Positions 35,840 through 44,691 of a stretch of 64,000 nucleotides of DNA are shown one piece after another. The translations under genes and the position numbers were made by a program. Positions within the stretch are counted from its first letter, which is position 1. Each line of letters begins with the position of its first letter. This DNA is from an uncultured Prevotella sp. (GTDB lineage: Bacteria; Bacteroidota; Bacteroidia; Bacteroidales; Bacteroidaceae), in the NCBI GenBank assembly GCA_946998205.1, contig CAMPYJ010000005.1, forward strand, positions 1-64,000, read 5' to 3'. The notes under the pieces were generated by a model. It saw only the letters and a list, made by a program, of their open reading frames with translations. It was not told the origin of the DNA and searched no databases.

Positions 35840-37609
35840 ATGAAAGATTTTTTCAAATATGTTGGAGCAACAGTCGTAGGCCTTATCGTTTTCGGACTCA
35901 TCGTGTTGATTCTTGGCACGATGAGTATAGTAGGCTTGATATCATCCGCCCAAGCCACACAAGACGTAAGCAAAAACTCCGTTCTTGTTCTGAACCTTTC
36001 TGGTAGTTTGGCCGAACGAAGTAATGATAATGTTTGGGGAATGCTTACGGGAAAAGAATTTGGCTCCGTTGGACTGGACGACATTCTTTCTGCCATCAAG
36101 AAAGCGAAAAGCAACGACAGAATCAGAGGAATCTATATACAGTCGGGTATCTTCTTGGCTAACTATGCCAGTAGACAAGAGATAAGAAACGCACTCGTAG
36201 ACTTTAAGAAGAGCGGCAAAAAAATCATTGCCTACGGAGACAGCTACACACAGGGCAACTACTATTTGGCCTCAGTAGCAGACAAGGTCTTTCTGAATCC
36301 GCAAGGCATGATTGACTGGCACGGCATTGGCGCTCAAACGATGTTCGTGAAAGACTTGCTGAAAAAAGTCGGCATACGGTTTCAGGTAGTCAAAGTTGGA
36401 AAATACAAGAGCGCTACGGAAATGTACATCGCCGACAAGATGAGCGACCCCAGCCGTGAGCAGACACAGGCGTACATAGACGGTATTTGGGCAGACGTGG
36501 TCAAGGCGGTGAGTGACAGCAGGAAAATCAGCGTGGAGAAATTGAACCAATATGCTGACAACTTGATTACTTTCAGTAACCCAAGGGACTATGTGGATAA
36601 CAAACTGGTGGATGGCTTGCTTTATACCAATCAGGTAAAGGGCGAAGTGAAGAAGATGTTCGGGCTTGACAAGAACAAGCCTGTCAACCAAGTGAGTGTC
36701 AATGACATGCGCAGCATAAAGGAAGAGAGCGAAGGAAAACAGGTTGCGGTGTATTATGCGTACGGCTCCATCGTCGACAGTCCCGTGACCGGCAGCGTGC
36801 TTGGGGCTGAGCACATGATTGTTGGCTCGAAAGTTTGCAAGGACTTGGAAGCTTTGGCGGAAGACGATAACGTGAAAGCGGTTGTTCTCAGAATCAACTC
36901 AGGCGGCGGCAGCGCTTATGCCTCAGAGCAGATGTGGAATGAGGTTGAGCAATTGAAGAAGAAAAAACCCGTGGTGGTTTCAATGGGCGACATGGCTGCG
37001 TCAGGCGGATATTACATGGGTTGCAATGCCAATTGGATAGTAGCGCAGCCCACCACCCTTACGGGCAGCATCGGTATTTTTGCCATGATACCAGACAGAA
37101 GTCAGCTGCTTACACAGAAATTGGGAATCAAGTTTGACGAGGTGAAAACCAATAAGAATTCAACGTTCGGCACGTCAGCACGACCACTGAACGAAGAAGA
37201 AATCGGTTATCTCACAAGATACATTGACAGGGGGTACGCTCTCTTCCGACAACGCGTGGCTGACGGGCGCAGATTGTCTGTCAATCAAGTAGAGGCTATC
37301 GCCCAAGGGCACGTCTTCACTGGGAAAGATGCCTTGAAAATCAAGTTGGTAGACGAGTTAGGCGGTTTGGATAAAGCGGTGGAGAAGGCTGCAAAGCTGG
37401 CTAAGCTGGATGAATTCTACACGCAAGACTATCCCGAAAAGGCTGACTGGATAGACCAACTGACGGGTGCCGTGAGCGGCGGCAGCTATCTTGACGAGCA
37501 ATTACGCGCCACATTAGGCGAATATTACGAGCCCTTCATGCTGCTAAAGACAATGAATCAGCAAGACATGATTCAAGCTCGCATACCTTTTTATCTGAAC
37601 ATCAGATAA
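35840..37609 (+). CDS. sppA: Signal peptide peptidase SppA, long (67K-type)
   Basis: This inner-membrane protease clears cleaved signal peptides. One N-terminal membrane segment spans residues 8-37 (VGATVVGLIVFGLIVLILG). Two tandem S49 domains follow. The catalytic Ser is S388 in DMAASGGYY in the second domain; the general-base Lys is K190 in GKYKSATE in the first, as in the E. coli enzyme where the dyad is split across domains. Length 589 matches that class. It is monocistronic or leads into lpxK 92 bases on. Confidence 0.95.
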   Translation: MKDFFKYVGATVVGLIVFGLIVLILGTMSIVGLISSAQATQDVSKNSVLVLNLSGSLAERSNDNVWGMLTGKEFGSVGLDDILSAIKKAKSNDRIRGIYIQSGIFLANYASRQEIRNALVDFKKSGKKIIAYGDSYTQGNYYLASVADKVFLNPQGMIDWHGIGAQTMFVKDLLKKVGIRFQVVKVGKYKSATEMYIADKMSDPSREQTQAYIDGIWADVVKAVSDSRKISVEKLNQYADNLITFSNPRDYVDNKLVDGLLYTNQVKGEVKKMFGLDKNKPVNQVSVNDMRSIKEESEGKQVAVYYAYGSIVDSPVTGSVLGAEHMIVGSKVCKDLEALAEDDNVKAVVLRINSGGGSAYASEQMWNEVEQLKKKKPVVVSMGDMAASGGYYMGCNANWIVAQPTTLTGSIGIFAMIPDRSQLLTQKLGIKFDEVKTNKNSTFGTSARPLNEEEIGYLTRYIDRGYALFRQRVADGRRLSVNQVEAIAQGHVFTGKDALKIKLVDELGGLDKAVEKAAKLAKLDEFYTQDYPEKADWIDQLTGAVSGGSYLDEQLRATLGEYYEPFMLLKTMNQQDMIQARIPFYLNIR

Positions 37610-37701
37610 TCCAGAACATCAAGGATTTGTTCTTAACTCGCATCGGCACAGCGTTCATTAAACATGATGACGCACTGTACGAGTAAGACTCAATTTAATG
37701 A

Positions 37702-38880
37702 ATGAGGACAGAAGGAGATTATATAAAGATTAACGAATGGCTGCTGCCACTGAGTTGGCTGTATGGAATCGGCGTTAGGTTGCGCAATCAAATGTTTGAG
37801 ATGGGCATCCTGAAAGAACAGACGTATGACATTCCCATCATCTCCGTCGGCAACATGACCGTGGGGGGTACGGGCAAAACGCCACATGTTGAATACCTTG
37901 TTCGCCTTCTTGGCGACATGACGAAAGTGGGTGTGCTGTCCAGGGGATATAAACGGAAAAGCAAAGGCTATGTGCTGGCAGGCGAAAAGTCGACCATGCA
38001 GGAAATCGGGGATGAGCCGTTCCAGATGAAATCCAAATTCCCAAATATCTTCGTTGCCGTGGACGAGAACAGAAGGAGGGGCATTGAGAACCTTACTTCT
38101 GACGCAGCAACGAAAGATGTTGACGTAATCATCCTTGACGACGCCTTCCAACATCGCTATGTGAAGCCAGGAATCAACATCCTGCTGGTGGACTATCACC
38201 GGTTCATCATGAACGACCAACTGCTGCCAGCCGGACGTCTACGCGAACCACTGAGCGGGAAAAACCGAGCTGACGTGGTCATCGTGACCAAATGTCCCAA
38301 AGACTTGAAGCCAATGGAGTTTCGGGTGTTGACCAAAAACATGGATCTCTACCCTTTTCAGTCACTGTTTTTCACGACAATCAAATATGGCAGTTTGCGG
38401 CCTATCTTTGGCGGTCCAACCCGCACTCTCCATACCATTAAGAAGACAAATGCGCTCTTGGTAACGGGCATCGCTTCGCCCAAGCAAATGTATGAAGACC
38501 TGAAACACCATTGTCAGCATGTTCATTCATTGAAATTCGCCGACCACCATCTGTTCACCGGGAAAGACATCGAGAAGCTGAATGCGCAATTTGAAGCAAT
38601 CAAGTCACCGAAAATTGCCATCACAACCGAAAAAGACGCCACGCGACTGGTTGCCGTAGACGGTCTCTCTGACCAAGTAAAGAATGCCATTTATTCATTA
38701 CCGATACAAATAAGTTTTCTTCAGAACGATGAAGAAGCGTTCAATCATAAAATCATTAGTTATGTACGAAAAAATTCAAGAAACAGCATCCTGGCTGAAA
38801 GAAAGGATGACAACAAGCCCAAAGACAGCAATCATCCTGGGAACGGGACTCGGACAATTAGCTTCAGAAATAACAGATAG
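37702..38880 (+). CDS. lpxK: Tetraacyldisaccharide 4'-kinase LpxK
   Basis: LpxK adds the 4'-phosphate in lipid A synthesis at the inner membrane. The P-loop GNMTVGGTGKTP (residues 50-61) and downstream RGYKRKSKGY and ENRRRGIENL are diagnostic. Length 392 is somewhat long. The last 40 codons run past the start of the next gene in another frame, so the two overlap by 119 bases. The tail beyond about residue 355 is polar and Asn/Lys/Arg-rich (KDDNKPKDSNHPGNGTRTIS) and may not be needed for activity. Confidence 0.95.
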   Translation: MRTEGDYIKINEWLLPLSWLYGIGVRLRNQMFEMGILKEQTYDIPIISVGNMTVGGTGKTPHVEYLVRLLGDMTKVGVLSRGYKRKSKGYVLAGEKSTMQEIGDEPFQMKSKFPNIFVAVDENRRRGIENLTSDAATKDVDVIILDDAFQHRYVKPGINILLVDYHRFIMNDQLLPAGRLREPLSGKNRADVVIVTKCPKDLKPMEFRVLTKNMDLYPFQSLFFTTIKYGSLRPIFGGPTRTLHTIKKTNALLVTGIASPKQMYEDLKHHCQHVHSLKFADHHLFTGKDIEKLNAQFEAIKSPKIAITTEKDATRLVAVDGLSDQVKNAIYSLPIQISFLQNDEEAFNHKIISYVRKNSRNSILAERKDDNKPKDSNHPGNGTRTISFRNNR

Positions 38881-39571
38881 TTACGAATTCGCCTACACTG
38901 ACATTCCCAATTTCCCGCTGTCCACGGTGGAAGGTCATTCAGGAAAACTCATTTTTGGTAAGCTGGGAGGCAAGGACATCATGGCCATGCAAGGCCGATT
39001 CCACTATTATGAAGGTTATGACATGAAAGAAGTAACCTTCCCGGAACGCATCATGTACGAGCTGGGTATCGATACTTTGTTCGTTTCCAACGCCGCGGGA
39101 GGAATGAATCCCGACTTTAAAATTGGAGATTTGATGATTATCGACGATCATATTAACTTCTTCCCGGAGCATCCACTACATGGAAAGAACTTCCCAACTG
39201 GTCCAAGATTCCCAGACATGCACGAGGCCTATGACGGACAACTGAGAACTCTGGCTGATAAAATTGCCAAAGAAAAAGGTATCAGAGTGGTTCATGGCGT
39301 CTACGTTGGCGTACAGGGACCCACTTTTGAAACACCTGCAGAATACAGGATGTATCATCGCTTAGGGGGTGACGCTGTTGGTATGAGCACCGTACCCGAA
39401 GTCATCGTGGCCCGTCACTGTGGTATCAAGGTATTTGGAATGAGCATCATAACCGACTTGGGCATAGAGGGACAACCCGCAGAAGTTTCTCATGAAGAGG
39501 TGCAGGCTGCTGCCAACAAGGCGCAACCACTGATGACTGAAATCATGAGCGAAATCATCAAGAGAAGTTAG
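38762..39571 (+). CDS. Purine nucleoside phosphorylase (trimeric, PNP I type)
   Basis: A 269-residue enzyme of purine salvage that converts inosine or guanosine plus phosphate to base and ribose-1-phosphate. Signature stretches are ILGTGLGQLASEI near residues 24-36, MQGRFHYYEGY, VSNAAGGMN and GPTFETPAEYRM, followed by GMSTVPEVIVA. The ATG at 38762 is chosen because the protein then starts at the conserved MYEKIQETA; the open frame extends further back inside lpxK. It overlaps the end of lpxK, so the two genes are co-transcribed. Confidence 0.95.
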   Translation: MYEKIQETASWLKERMTTSPKTAIILGTGLGQLASEITDSYEFAYTDIPNFPLSTVEGHSGKLIFGKLGGKDIMAMQGRFHYYEGYDMKEVTFPERIMYELGIDTLFVSNAAGGMNPDFKIGDLMIIDDHINFFPEHPLHGKNFPTGPRFPDMHEAYDGQLRTLADKIAKEKGIRVVHGVYVGVQGPTFETPAEYRMYHRLGGDAVGMSTVPEVIVARHCGIKVFGMSIITDLGIEGQPAEVSHEEVQAAANKAQPLMTEIMSEIIKRS

Positions 39572-39706
39572 GGCACGCTCACCGTATGCTGACGAGCGGG
39601 TTGACAAGGCATATCCACGCTTTCGCGTTTCCATAAAAGTCACGGGGTATTCCTGTCAACTCATTTTGTGACCCATAGATTTTACAGCAAATTACCACTC
39701 AAACGA

Positions 39707-40813
39707 ATGACGGACATTTCAAAACTGGGTGAATTCAAACTCATTGATCACCTCACAAAAGACATCCAAATACAGAACAAATCAACAAAACTTGGCGTTG
39801 GTGACGATTGTGCCGTGATGCACTATCCCGATAAGGAGGTACTGATGACCACCGACATGCTGATGGAAGGCGTTCATTTCGACCTCACCTACATCGACAT
39901 GCAGCACCTTGGCTACAAGTCAGCCATGGTGAATATCAGCGATATATTTGCCATGAACGGATCACCCAAGCAGTTGTTGGTGAGCTTAGCCATCGACAAA
40001 AGGTTCAAGGTGGAAGACATGGAGGCTTTTTACAGCGGCCTGCAAATGGCATGCGACAAATGGCATGTGGACATCGTGGGAGGCGACACGACATCCTCGC
40101 GCACGGGGATGGCCATCAGCATCACTTGCGTTGGGGATGCAAAAAAGGAAGACATCGTCTATCGCAGCGGTGCTAAAGACACTGACTTGATTTGTGTCAG
40201 CGGTGATTTGGGCGCCGCCTACATGGGACTGATGTTGTTAGAACGTGAGAAAGACGTATATTATCAGCAGATAGATGAACTTAACAAGAAGCTGAAAGCT
40301 GCGCAAAAGGAGCAAGACAACCAACTCGTTGAACACCTGAAGAAGAAGCTTAGCGAGCTTGGTAACTTCCAACCAGACTTTTCAGGGAAAGAGTATCTGC
40401 TGCAAAGACAATTGCAGACAGAAGCAAGAGGAGACATCATTGAAAAGCTCCAGACAGCCAACATCCACCCTACTGCCATGATTGACATCTCCGACGGATT
40501 GAGCAGCGAACTGCTACATATATGCAAACAAAGCAAATGCGGATGTAGAATTTATGAGAAGAACCTCCCAATTGACTACCAAACAGCCGTCATGGCAGAA
40601 GAACTGAACATGAACGTCACGACTTGCGCATTGAATGGCGGCGAAGACTACGAGCTGCTTTTCACCGTTCCCATCACCGATCATGAAAAGATACAGCAAG
40701 TAGAAGGCGTGCGAATGATTGGACATATCACCAAAGAATCATTGGGAGCCCAACTAATCACTCGTGATAATCAGGAATTTACACTACGGGCTCAAGGGTG
40801 GAATCCATTGTAA
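39707..40813 (+). CDS. thiL: Thiamine-monophosphate kinase
   Basis: ThiL phosphorylates thiamine monophosphate to the active diphosphate. The ATG at 39707 gives the expected start MTDISKLGEFKLID; the frame upstream to a GTG at 39668 is probably not translated. Motifs: GVGDDCAVM, TTDMLMEGVHF, GGDTTSS, and DISDGLSSELLH near the C-terminal domain, then NGGEDYELLF. Between the two domains is a helical insert of about 60 residues (YYQQIDELNKKLKAAQKEQD and onward) that looks like a coiled coil. Length 368 is above the usual 310-330 because of this insert. Confidence 0.94.
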   Translation: MTDISKLGEFKLIDHLTKDIQIQNKSTKLGVGDDCAVMHYPDKEVLMTTDMLMEGVHFDLTYIDMQHLGYKSAMVNISDIFAMNGSPKQLLVSLAIDKRFKVEDMEAFYSGLQMACDKWHVDIVGGDTTSSRTGMAISITCVGDAKKEDIVYRSGAKDTDLICVSGDLGAAYMGLMLLEREKDVYYQQIDELNKKLKAAQKEQDNQLVEHLKKKLSELGNFQPDFSGKEYLLQRQLQTEARGDIIEKLQTANIHPTAMIDISDGLSSELLHICKQSKCGCRIYEKNLPIDYQTAVMAEELNMNVTTCALNGGEDYELLFTVPITDHEKIQQVEGVRMIGHITKESLGAQLITRDNQEFTLRAQGWNPL

Positions 40814-40935
40814 ATGAACTCTTTGTGTATGAGTTGGCCATCGAAAACGACTCTGATGACAGACGCATGCCTGCACTTTCATCGTGCGTTCTCTTTGTTA
40901 ACAAATATTAATCAGTAACATTTTTTCAAGAAATG

Positions 40936-40967
40936 TTTCGGTGATTAGATAATATTTCTTACCTTTG
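40936..40967 (+). promoter_or_regulatory. Promoter of tRNA-Phe
   Basis: TTTC (one mismatch to TTTG), 20 bases, then TAccTTTG at 40960-40967. It lies 16 bases before the mature tRNA 5' end. Confidence 0.75.
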
Positions 40968-40983
40968 CAACCGCAAAAGCAAT

Positions 40984-41056
40984 GGTGCCATAGCTCAGTT
41001 GGTAGAGCAAAGGACTGAAAATCCTTGTGTCCCCGGTTCGATTCCTGGTGGTACCA
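40984..41056 (+). tRNA. tRNA-Phe (GAA)
   Basis: A 73-base cloverleaf. The acceptor GGTGCCA pairs with TGGTACC, with one G-T pair. The D arm is GCTCAGTTGGTAGAGC. The anticodon arm AAGGA-CTGAAAA-TCCTT gives anticodon GAA. The T arm has GGTTCGATTC. The discriminator is A and CCA is not encoded. It is followed by an excellent terminator. Confidence 0.97.
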
Positions 41057-41075
41057 CAGTGAAAAGATTGCAATG

Positions 41076-41107
41076 AAAAAGTCCTGAACACTTGTTCAGG
41101 ACTTTTT
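41076..41107 (+). terminator. Intrinsic terminator of tRNA-Phe
   Basis: AAAAAGTCCTGAAC and GTTCAGGACTTTTT form a perfect stem with a 4-base loop and a T-tract. It can also serve the convergent rlmH gene because the stem is flanked by A and T runs. Confidence 0.92.
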
Positions 41108-41159
41108 ATTTGCTCTTACTTGTTCTGCCGTACGCTCATCAATAGCCAGATTTTAGCGG

Positions 41160-41630
41160 CTATTCGTGATGATAAGGCTCGCCTTTCAGGATGGTACAAG
41201 CACGATACAACTGCTCAACAAAGATAAGGCGTACCATCTGATGCGAGAACGTCAATTTAGACAGAGAAATCTTCTCATCGGCACGCGCATAGACTTCCGG
41301 AGAGAAACCATATGGACCACCAATCACAAAAACAAGTTTTCTAACCGACTGTTGCTTCTTTTCCATCCAAGCAGCCAATTCAACGCTCCTAAACTCTCTG
41401 CCACGCTCATCCAATAAGACAACAGTATCAGCAGGCTCTATCTTCTTAAGAATCAACTGCCCCTCCTGCACTCGCTGTTGATCCGCACCCCTTTTCTTAT
41501 TGTATTTCAGCTCAGGAATAACGGTCATGCCAAATGGTACATAATGACAAGTCCTCCGTATATAATCCTCTATACCTGCGGTGAAATGCGGATTATCCGT
41601 CTTACCCACCACTATCAGCTCTGTTTTCAT
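41160..41630 (-). CDS. rlmH: 23S rRNA pseudouridine-1915 N3-methyltransferase RlmH
   Basis: RlmH methylates pseudouridine 1915 in helix 69 of 23S rRNA. It is a SPOUT-type enzyme, recognised by the start MKTELIVVGKT, the VLLDERGREFRS segment, FVIGGPYGFSPEV (the AdoMet knot) and the C-terminal LSKLTFSHQMVRLIFVEQLY with YRACTILKGEPYHHE at the end. From the ATG at 41630 it has 156 residues, the family's normal size; the frame begins 3 codons earlier. Confidence 0.96.
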   Translation of the reverse strand: MKTELIVVGKTDNPHFTAGIEDYIRRTCHYVPFGMTVIPELKYNKKRGADQQRVQEGQLILKKIEPADTVVLLDERGREFRSVELAAWMEKKQQSVRKLVFVIGGPYGFSPEVYARADEKISLSKLTFSHQMVRLIFVEQLYRACTILKGEPYHHE

Positions 41631-41709
41631 CTGCCGCAAGGTTTTCCTACCACATTCGCCCCGTCACCATTCATTGAAGAAATCACTTGTCTCCACTCTG
41701 CACGGAAAG

Positions 41710-42027
41710 TCATTTCTCATCCGAGTTGATGACGTCGTATTGATCTTTCCGCTTTGGATTCATCGGAAACCATCCTTTTTCTACCCGTTTCTTTTGAGAG
41801 AACAGCTCCCCAATGGTCCACAAGCACGAAGCGCCCAATACGCCAAGGAACGATGAGAACATGACGTCTTCTACAAAAAGTGACGCTATGACAGACAGAA
41901 TGCCCACAAACAGGAATATCCACCAGGGACGAACGCCCCAATTGTACTCCACCTTGATCACCAACGGATGAAAGAGTCCGATGATAAGGAATGTTGACAC
42001 CGCTATTATCAGTCCTTTGTAATACAT
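41710..42027 (-). CDS. Small DUF4491-family membrane protein
   Basis: A 105-residue integral membrane protein with three or four hydrophobic segments (GLIIAVSTFLIIGLFHPLVI, WIFLFVGILSVIASLFVEDV, FSSFLGVLGASCLWTIGELF) and a basic C-terminal tail. The pattern HPLVIKVEY and IGELFSQKKRVEKGWFPMNP matches DUF4491 proteins of Bacteroidetes, whose function is unknown. It lies upstream of rlmH on the same strand, 70 bases away, and may be co-transcribed. Confidence 0.85.
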   Translation of the reverse strand: MYYKGLIIAVSTFLIIGLFHPLVIKVEYNWGVRPWWIFLFVGILSVIASLFVEDVMFSSFLGVLGASCLWTIGELFSQKKRVEKGWFPMNPKRKDQYDVINSDEK

Positions 42028-42086
42028 GGCTATCGTTAAGTTTCTAATCTGAAATTGCTAATCAATCACTATGTTAATAGCTTTTG

Positions 42087-42094
42087 CAAAAGTA
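42087..42094 (-). promoter_or_regulatory. -7 box for the DUF4491-rlmH operon
   Basis: On the minus strand TActTTTG lies 60 bases before the DUF4491 start. TTTC occurs 20 bases further upstream, one mismatch from the -33 element. Confidence 0.5.
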
Positions 42095-42136
42095 CAAAAA
42101 AACTCTTAACGACCGAAAATTCTCATTTAAAATTAC

Positions 42137-42144
42137 TACCTTTG
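42137..42144 (+). promoter_or_regulatory. -7 box upstream of the phosphohexomutase
   Basis: TAccTTTG lies 35 bases before the ATG at 42180. The frame in fact stays open through the box, which argues for the ATG at 42180 as the true start. No -33 match is seen. Confidence 0.5.
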
Positions 42145-42179
42145 TCAAACAATACATACAACTTAAACAACATAAAGAT

Positions 42180-43928
42180 ATGGCAAACAACGCAGAACTG
42201 ATTGCCCAGTGTGAACAGAAGGCAAAACAATGGCTGTCTCCCGCATTTGATGAGGAGACACAGAACGAAGTGAAAGCAAAGATGGAAGCTGACGACAAGT
42301 CAGACTTAATCGATTCTTTCTACAAAGATTTAGAGTTTGGAACGGGTGGACTTCGCGGTATCATGGGTGCCGGAAGCAACCGCATGAACATCTACACGGT
42401 GGGAATGGCTACACAGGGGTTTGCCAACTACCTGAAGAAAAACTTCCAAGATCGCGCATCCATATCCGTCGTCGTGTGCCACGATTGCCGCAACAACAGC
42501 CGTAAATTCGCCGAAAGCGTCGCTGACATCTTCACGGCCAACGGCATCAAGGCGTATCTGTTCGACGACATGCGGCCTACACCCGAATGCTCATTCGCCA
42601 TCAGGCACCTCGGTTGTCAAGCCGGCGTGAACATAACGGCCAGTCACAACCCCAAGGAATACAATGGATACAAAGCTTACTGGGAAGACGGCGCACAAGT
42701 GTTGGCCCCACACGACATGGGTATCATCAATGAAGTGAACAAGGTGAAAGTAGAAGACGTTAAGTTTGAAGGTAACAAACAACTGCTTCAAATCATCGGA
42801 GAGGATGTAGATCAAGCCTTCCTCGACGCTGTCAAGACCGTAAGCATCGACCCGGAAGTGATTAAACGCCAACACGATTTGAAAATCGTTTACACCCCTT
42901 TGCACGGCACTGGCATGAAGATGATTCCGCGCTCGCTCAAATACTGGGGCTTCGACAACGTGCATTGCGTCAAGGAACAAATGGTAAAGGATGGCAACTT
43001 CCCTACCGTTGTTTCTCCAAATCCAGAAAATGGTGAAGCATTGACATTGGCTTTGCGCGACGCCAAACAACTGGATGCCGACATCGTGATGGCCAGTGAC
43101 CCTGACGCCGACCGCGTTGGCATGGCATGCAAGAACGACAAGGGCGAGTGGATCTTGATAAACGGAAACCAAACATGCTTGATTTTCCTATATTACATCA
43201 TCACCAACCGCAAGAACGTTGGACTGTTGAAGCCAACTGACTATATCGTCAAGACCATCGTGACCACGGAGGTGATTCGGAAAGTTGCCGAGAAAAACAA
43301 CATTGAGATGATTGACTGCTACACCGGATTCAAGTGGATTGCTCGTGAAATACGCGTCGCTGATCCCGGCAAGAAATACATCGGCGGCGGCGAAGAGAGC
43401 TATGGATTCATGGCAGCCGACTTTGTTCGCGACAAGGACGCAGTGAGCGCCATGTGTCTCTTGGCCGAAATTTGCGCCTACGCCAAAGACCAAGGCAAGA
43501 CACTTTACGACCTTCTTCTGGACATCTATCTGGAATACGGCTTCTCCAAGGAGTTTACCGTCAACGTTGTGCGGCCCGGAAAGACTGGCGCAGACGAGAT
43601 CAAGACCATGATGGAGAACTTCAGAAAGAATCCGCCGACAGAGCTTGGTGGATCAAAGGTCGTCGTATGGAAAGACTACCAGACACTCGAACAGCGTGAC
43701 GCCAAGGGGAACGTCTCCAAACTTGACATGCCCGACACCAGCAATGTGCTGCAATGGTTCTGCGATGACGGCACCAAGGTGAGCGTTCGACCATCGGGTA
43801 CGGAGCCTAAAATCAAGTTCTACCTGGAGGTAAAAGGCACGATGAAATGTGCCGGATGCTACGAACGTTGCGACGCAGAGGCCAATGAAAAAATCAATGC
43901 CATCAAGAAAAGCCTGCGCCTTGAGTAA
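42180..43928 (+). CDS. Phosphoglucomutase/phosphomannomutase, type II (PgcA-like)
   Basis: It moves phosphate between C1 and C6 of glucose or mannose, linking glycolysis to sugar-nucleotide and glycogen synthesis. Of its 582 residues the catalytic serine is S155 in TASHNPKEYNGYK; the metal loop is DPDADRVG; the sugar-binding loop is GGEESYGF; and the phosphate-binding loop near the C-terminus is RPSGTEPKIKFY. The size and GTGGLRG near residue 57 fit the long, two-specificity mutase group. The ATG at 42180 is supported by the promoter box just before it. Confidence 0.95.
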   Translation: MANNAELIAQCEQKAKQWLSPAFDEETQNEVKAKMEADDKSDLIDSFYKDLEFGTGGLRGIMGAGSNRMNIYTVGMATQGFANYLKKNFQDRASISVVVCHDCRNNSRKFAESVADIFTANGIKAYLFDDMRPTPECSFAIRHLGCQAGVNITASHNPKEYNGYKAYWEDGAQVLAPHDMGIINEVNKVKVEDVKFEGNKQLLQIIGEDVDQAFLDAVKTVSIDPEVIKRQHDLKIVYTPLHGTGMKMIPRSLKYWGFDNVHCVKEQMVKDGNFPTVVSPNPENGEALTLALRDAKQLDADIVMASDPDADRVGMACKNDKGEWILINGNQTCLIFLYYIITNRKNVGLLKPTDYIVKTIVTTEVIRKVAEKNNIEMIDCYTGFKWIAREIRVADPGKKYIGGGEESYGFMAADFVRDKDAVSAMCLLAEICAYAKDQGKTLYDLLLDIYLEYGFSKEFTVNVVRPGKTGADEIKTMMENFRKNPPTELGGSKVVVWKDYQTLEQRDAKGNVSKLDMPDTSNVLQWFCDDGTKVSVRPSGTEPKIKFYLEVKGTMKCAGCYERCDAEANEKINAIKKSLRLE

Positions 43929-43935
43929 ACCAAGA

Positions 43936-43973
43936 AACAAATTGAGCTTCCATCAACGGAGGCTCAATTTGTT
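43936..43973 (+). terminator. Hairpin after the phosphohexomutase gene
   Basis: AACAAATTGAGC (43936-43947) and GCTCAATTTGTT (43962-43973) form a perfect 12-bp stem starting 8 bases after the stop. The T-tract after it is weak. Confidence 0.7.
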
Positions 43974-44050
43974 GCTTCATACTCTATGTCATTGAGTGTG
44001 ACCACTAAAGGCAATGAGTTTAACAACCAAAGTCAAAGTGTTTGGACAAC

Positions 44051-44087
44051 AAACCCATGGAATTTGGTATCCAATCTCCATGGGTTT
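44051..44087. repeat. Intergenic hairpin with AAACCCATGG arms
   Basis: AAACCCATGG (44051-44060) and CCATGGGTTT (44078-44087) are perfect complements, and ATTTGG/CCAAT extends the pairing inside. Related arm sequences appear in hairpins at 34828 and 59091. Confidence 0.6.
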
Positions 44088-44128
44088 ATATTCAATTGTC
44101 ATTCAAACAATTGCGAATTAAGATTACA

Positions 44129-44147
44129 GGGCGGTTCCTATAAATAA
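44129..44147. repeat. Interspersed repeat, degenerate copy 5
   Basis: GGGCGGTTCCTATAAATAA is the end motif of the dispersed repeat with one extra C. No further module follows. Confidence 0.65.
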
Positions 44148-44653
44148 CACAAGCCCGTAGATTCAACTTCAAAATGCATGACCTTGGCGGGCAATGTCAT
44201 TGTGATTGAGGGCCAAGCTCAATAAGTTTCTCACGCATGCTGCAAGATACTCGTATCACATTAATTATAAATACATTTCAATGATTACCGCCTTGGCTTT
44301 TTTGACAGAAAGCGAGCAATGGGCCAACGACCGTCACACCCTTTCTCAAGGCTCATCCTCACCGCAACGAGCCTTCTCGACAGGAAAGCGGATGAACCCA
44401 ACGAGTAGGTGAGCACCTGCGCCCTGCAGACGAAACAAACCTGCCGGCACAAAAGCGGCGCGCATCTGTGCCAAATCCGCATCATCCGGTCAATTCATTG
44501 TTTCAACAATATTGTCGTTGCATGAAAAAGCCATGCCTCGCATACCTTTTAATAATGACGCAACAACGTTAACAGTCGATTTCTCCCCATACGACATCAC
44601 CATTTTTAGGTATTTTGCGCATTGCAATATCTTTTGCAACATTGTTGCCCATC

Positions 44654-44669
44654 TATTTTTGTATTTTTG
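44654..44669 (+). promoter_or_regulatory. Tandem -7 boxes upstream of feoAB
   Basis: Two adjacent TATTTTTG boxes (44654-44661 and 44662-44669) fit TAnnTTTG. A TTTG at 44633-44636 is 17 bases before the first and 25 before the second. The feoAB start is 22 bases downstream. No clear Fur box can be read. Confidence 0.5.
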
Positions 44670-44691
44670 CGATAGAATATAGAGAGACAAG

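Larger units (their letters stand above)
43929..44691. other. 763-base intergenic region between the mutase and feoAB
   Basis: It contains the mutase terminator-like hairpin (43936-43973), a second hairpin (44051-44087), a short copy of the dispersed repeat (44129-44147) and the feoAB promoter. Short frames on both strands at 44206-44738 have no signal peptide, start context or recognisable motif. A segment near 44175-44225 is similar to 59047-59090, both including GCATG, TTGGC, and GTCATTG, so some of the region is old repeat sequence. Confidence 0.5.

Noticed and set aside
39668..39706. GTG start 13 codons upstream for thiL
   Set aside because: Family alignment from memory begins at MTDISKLGEF, which matches the ATG at 39707. 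The upstream codons have no conserved character.
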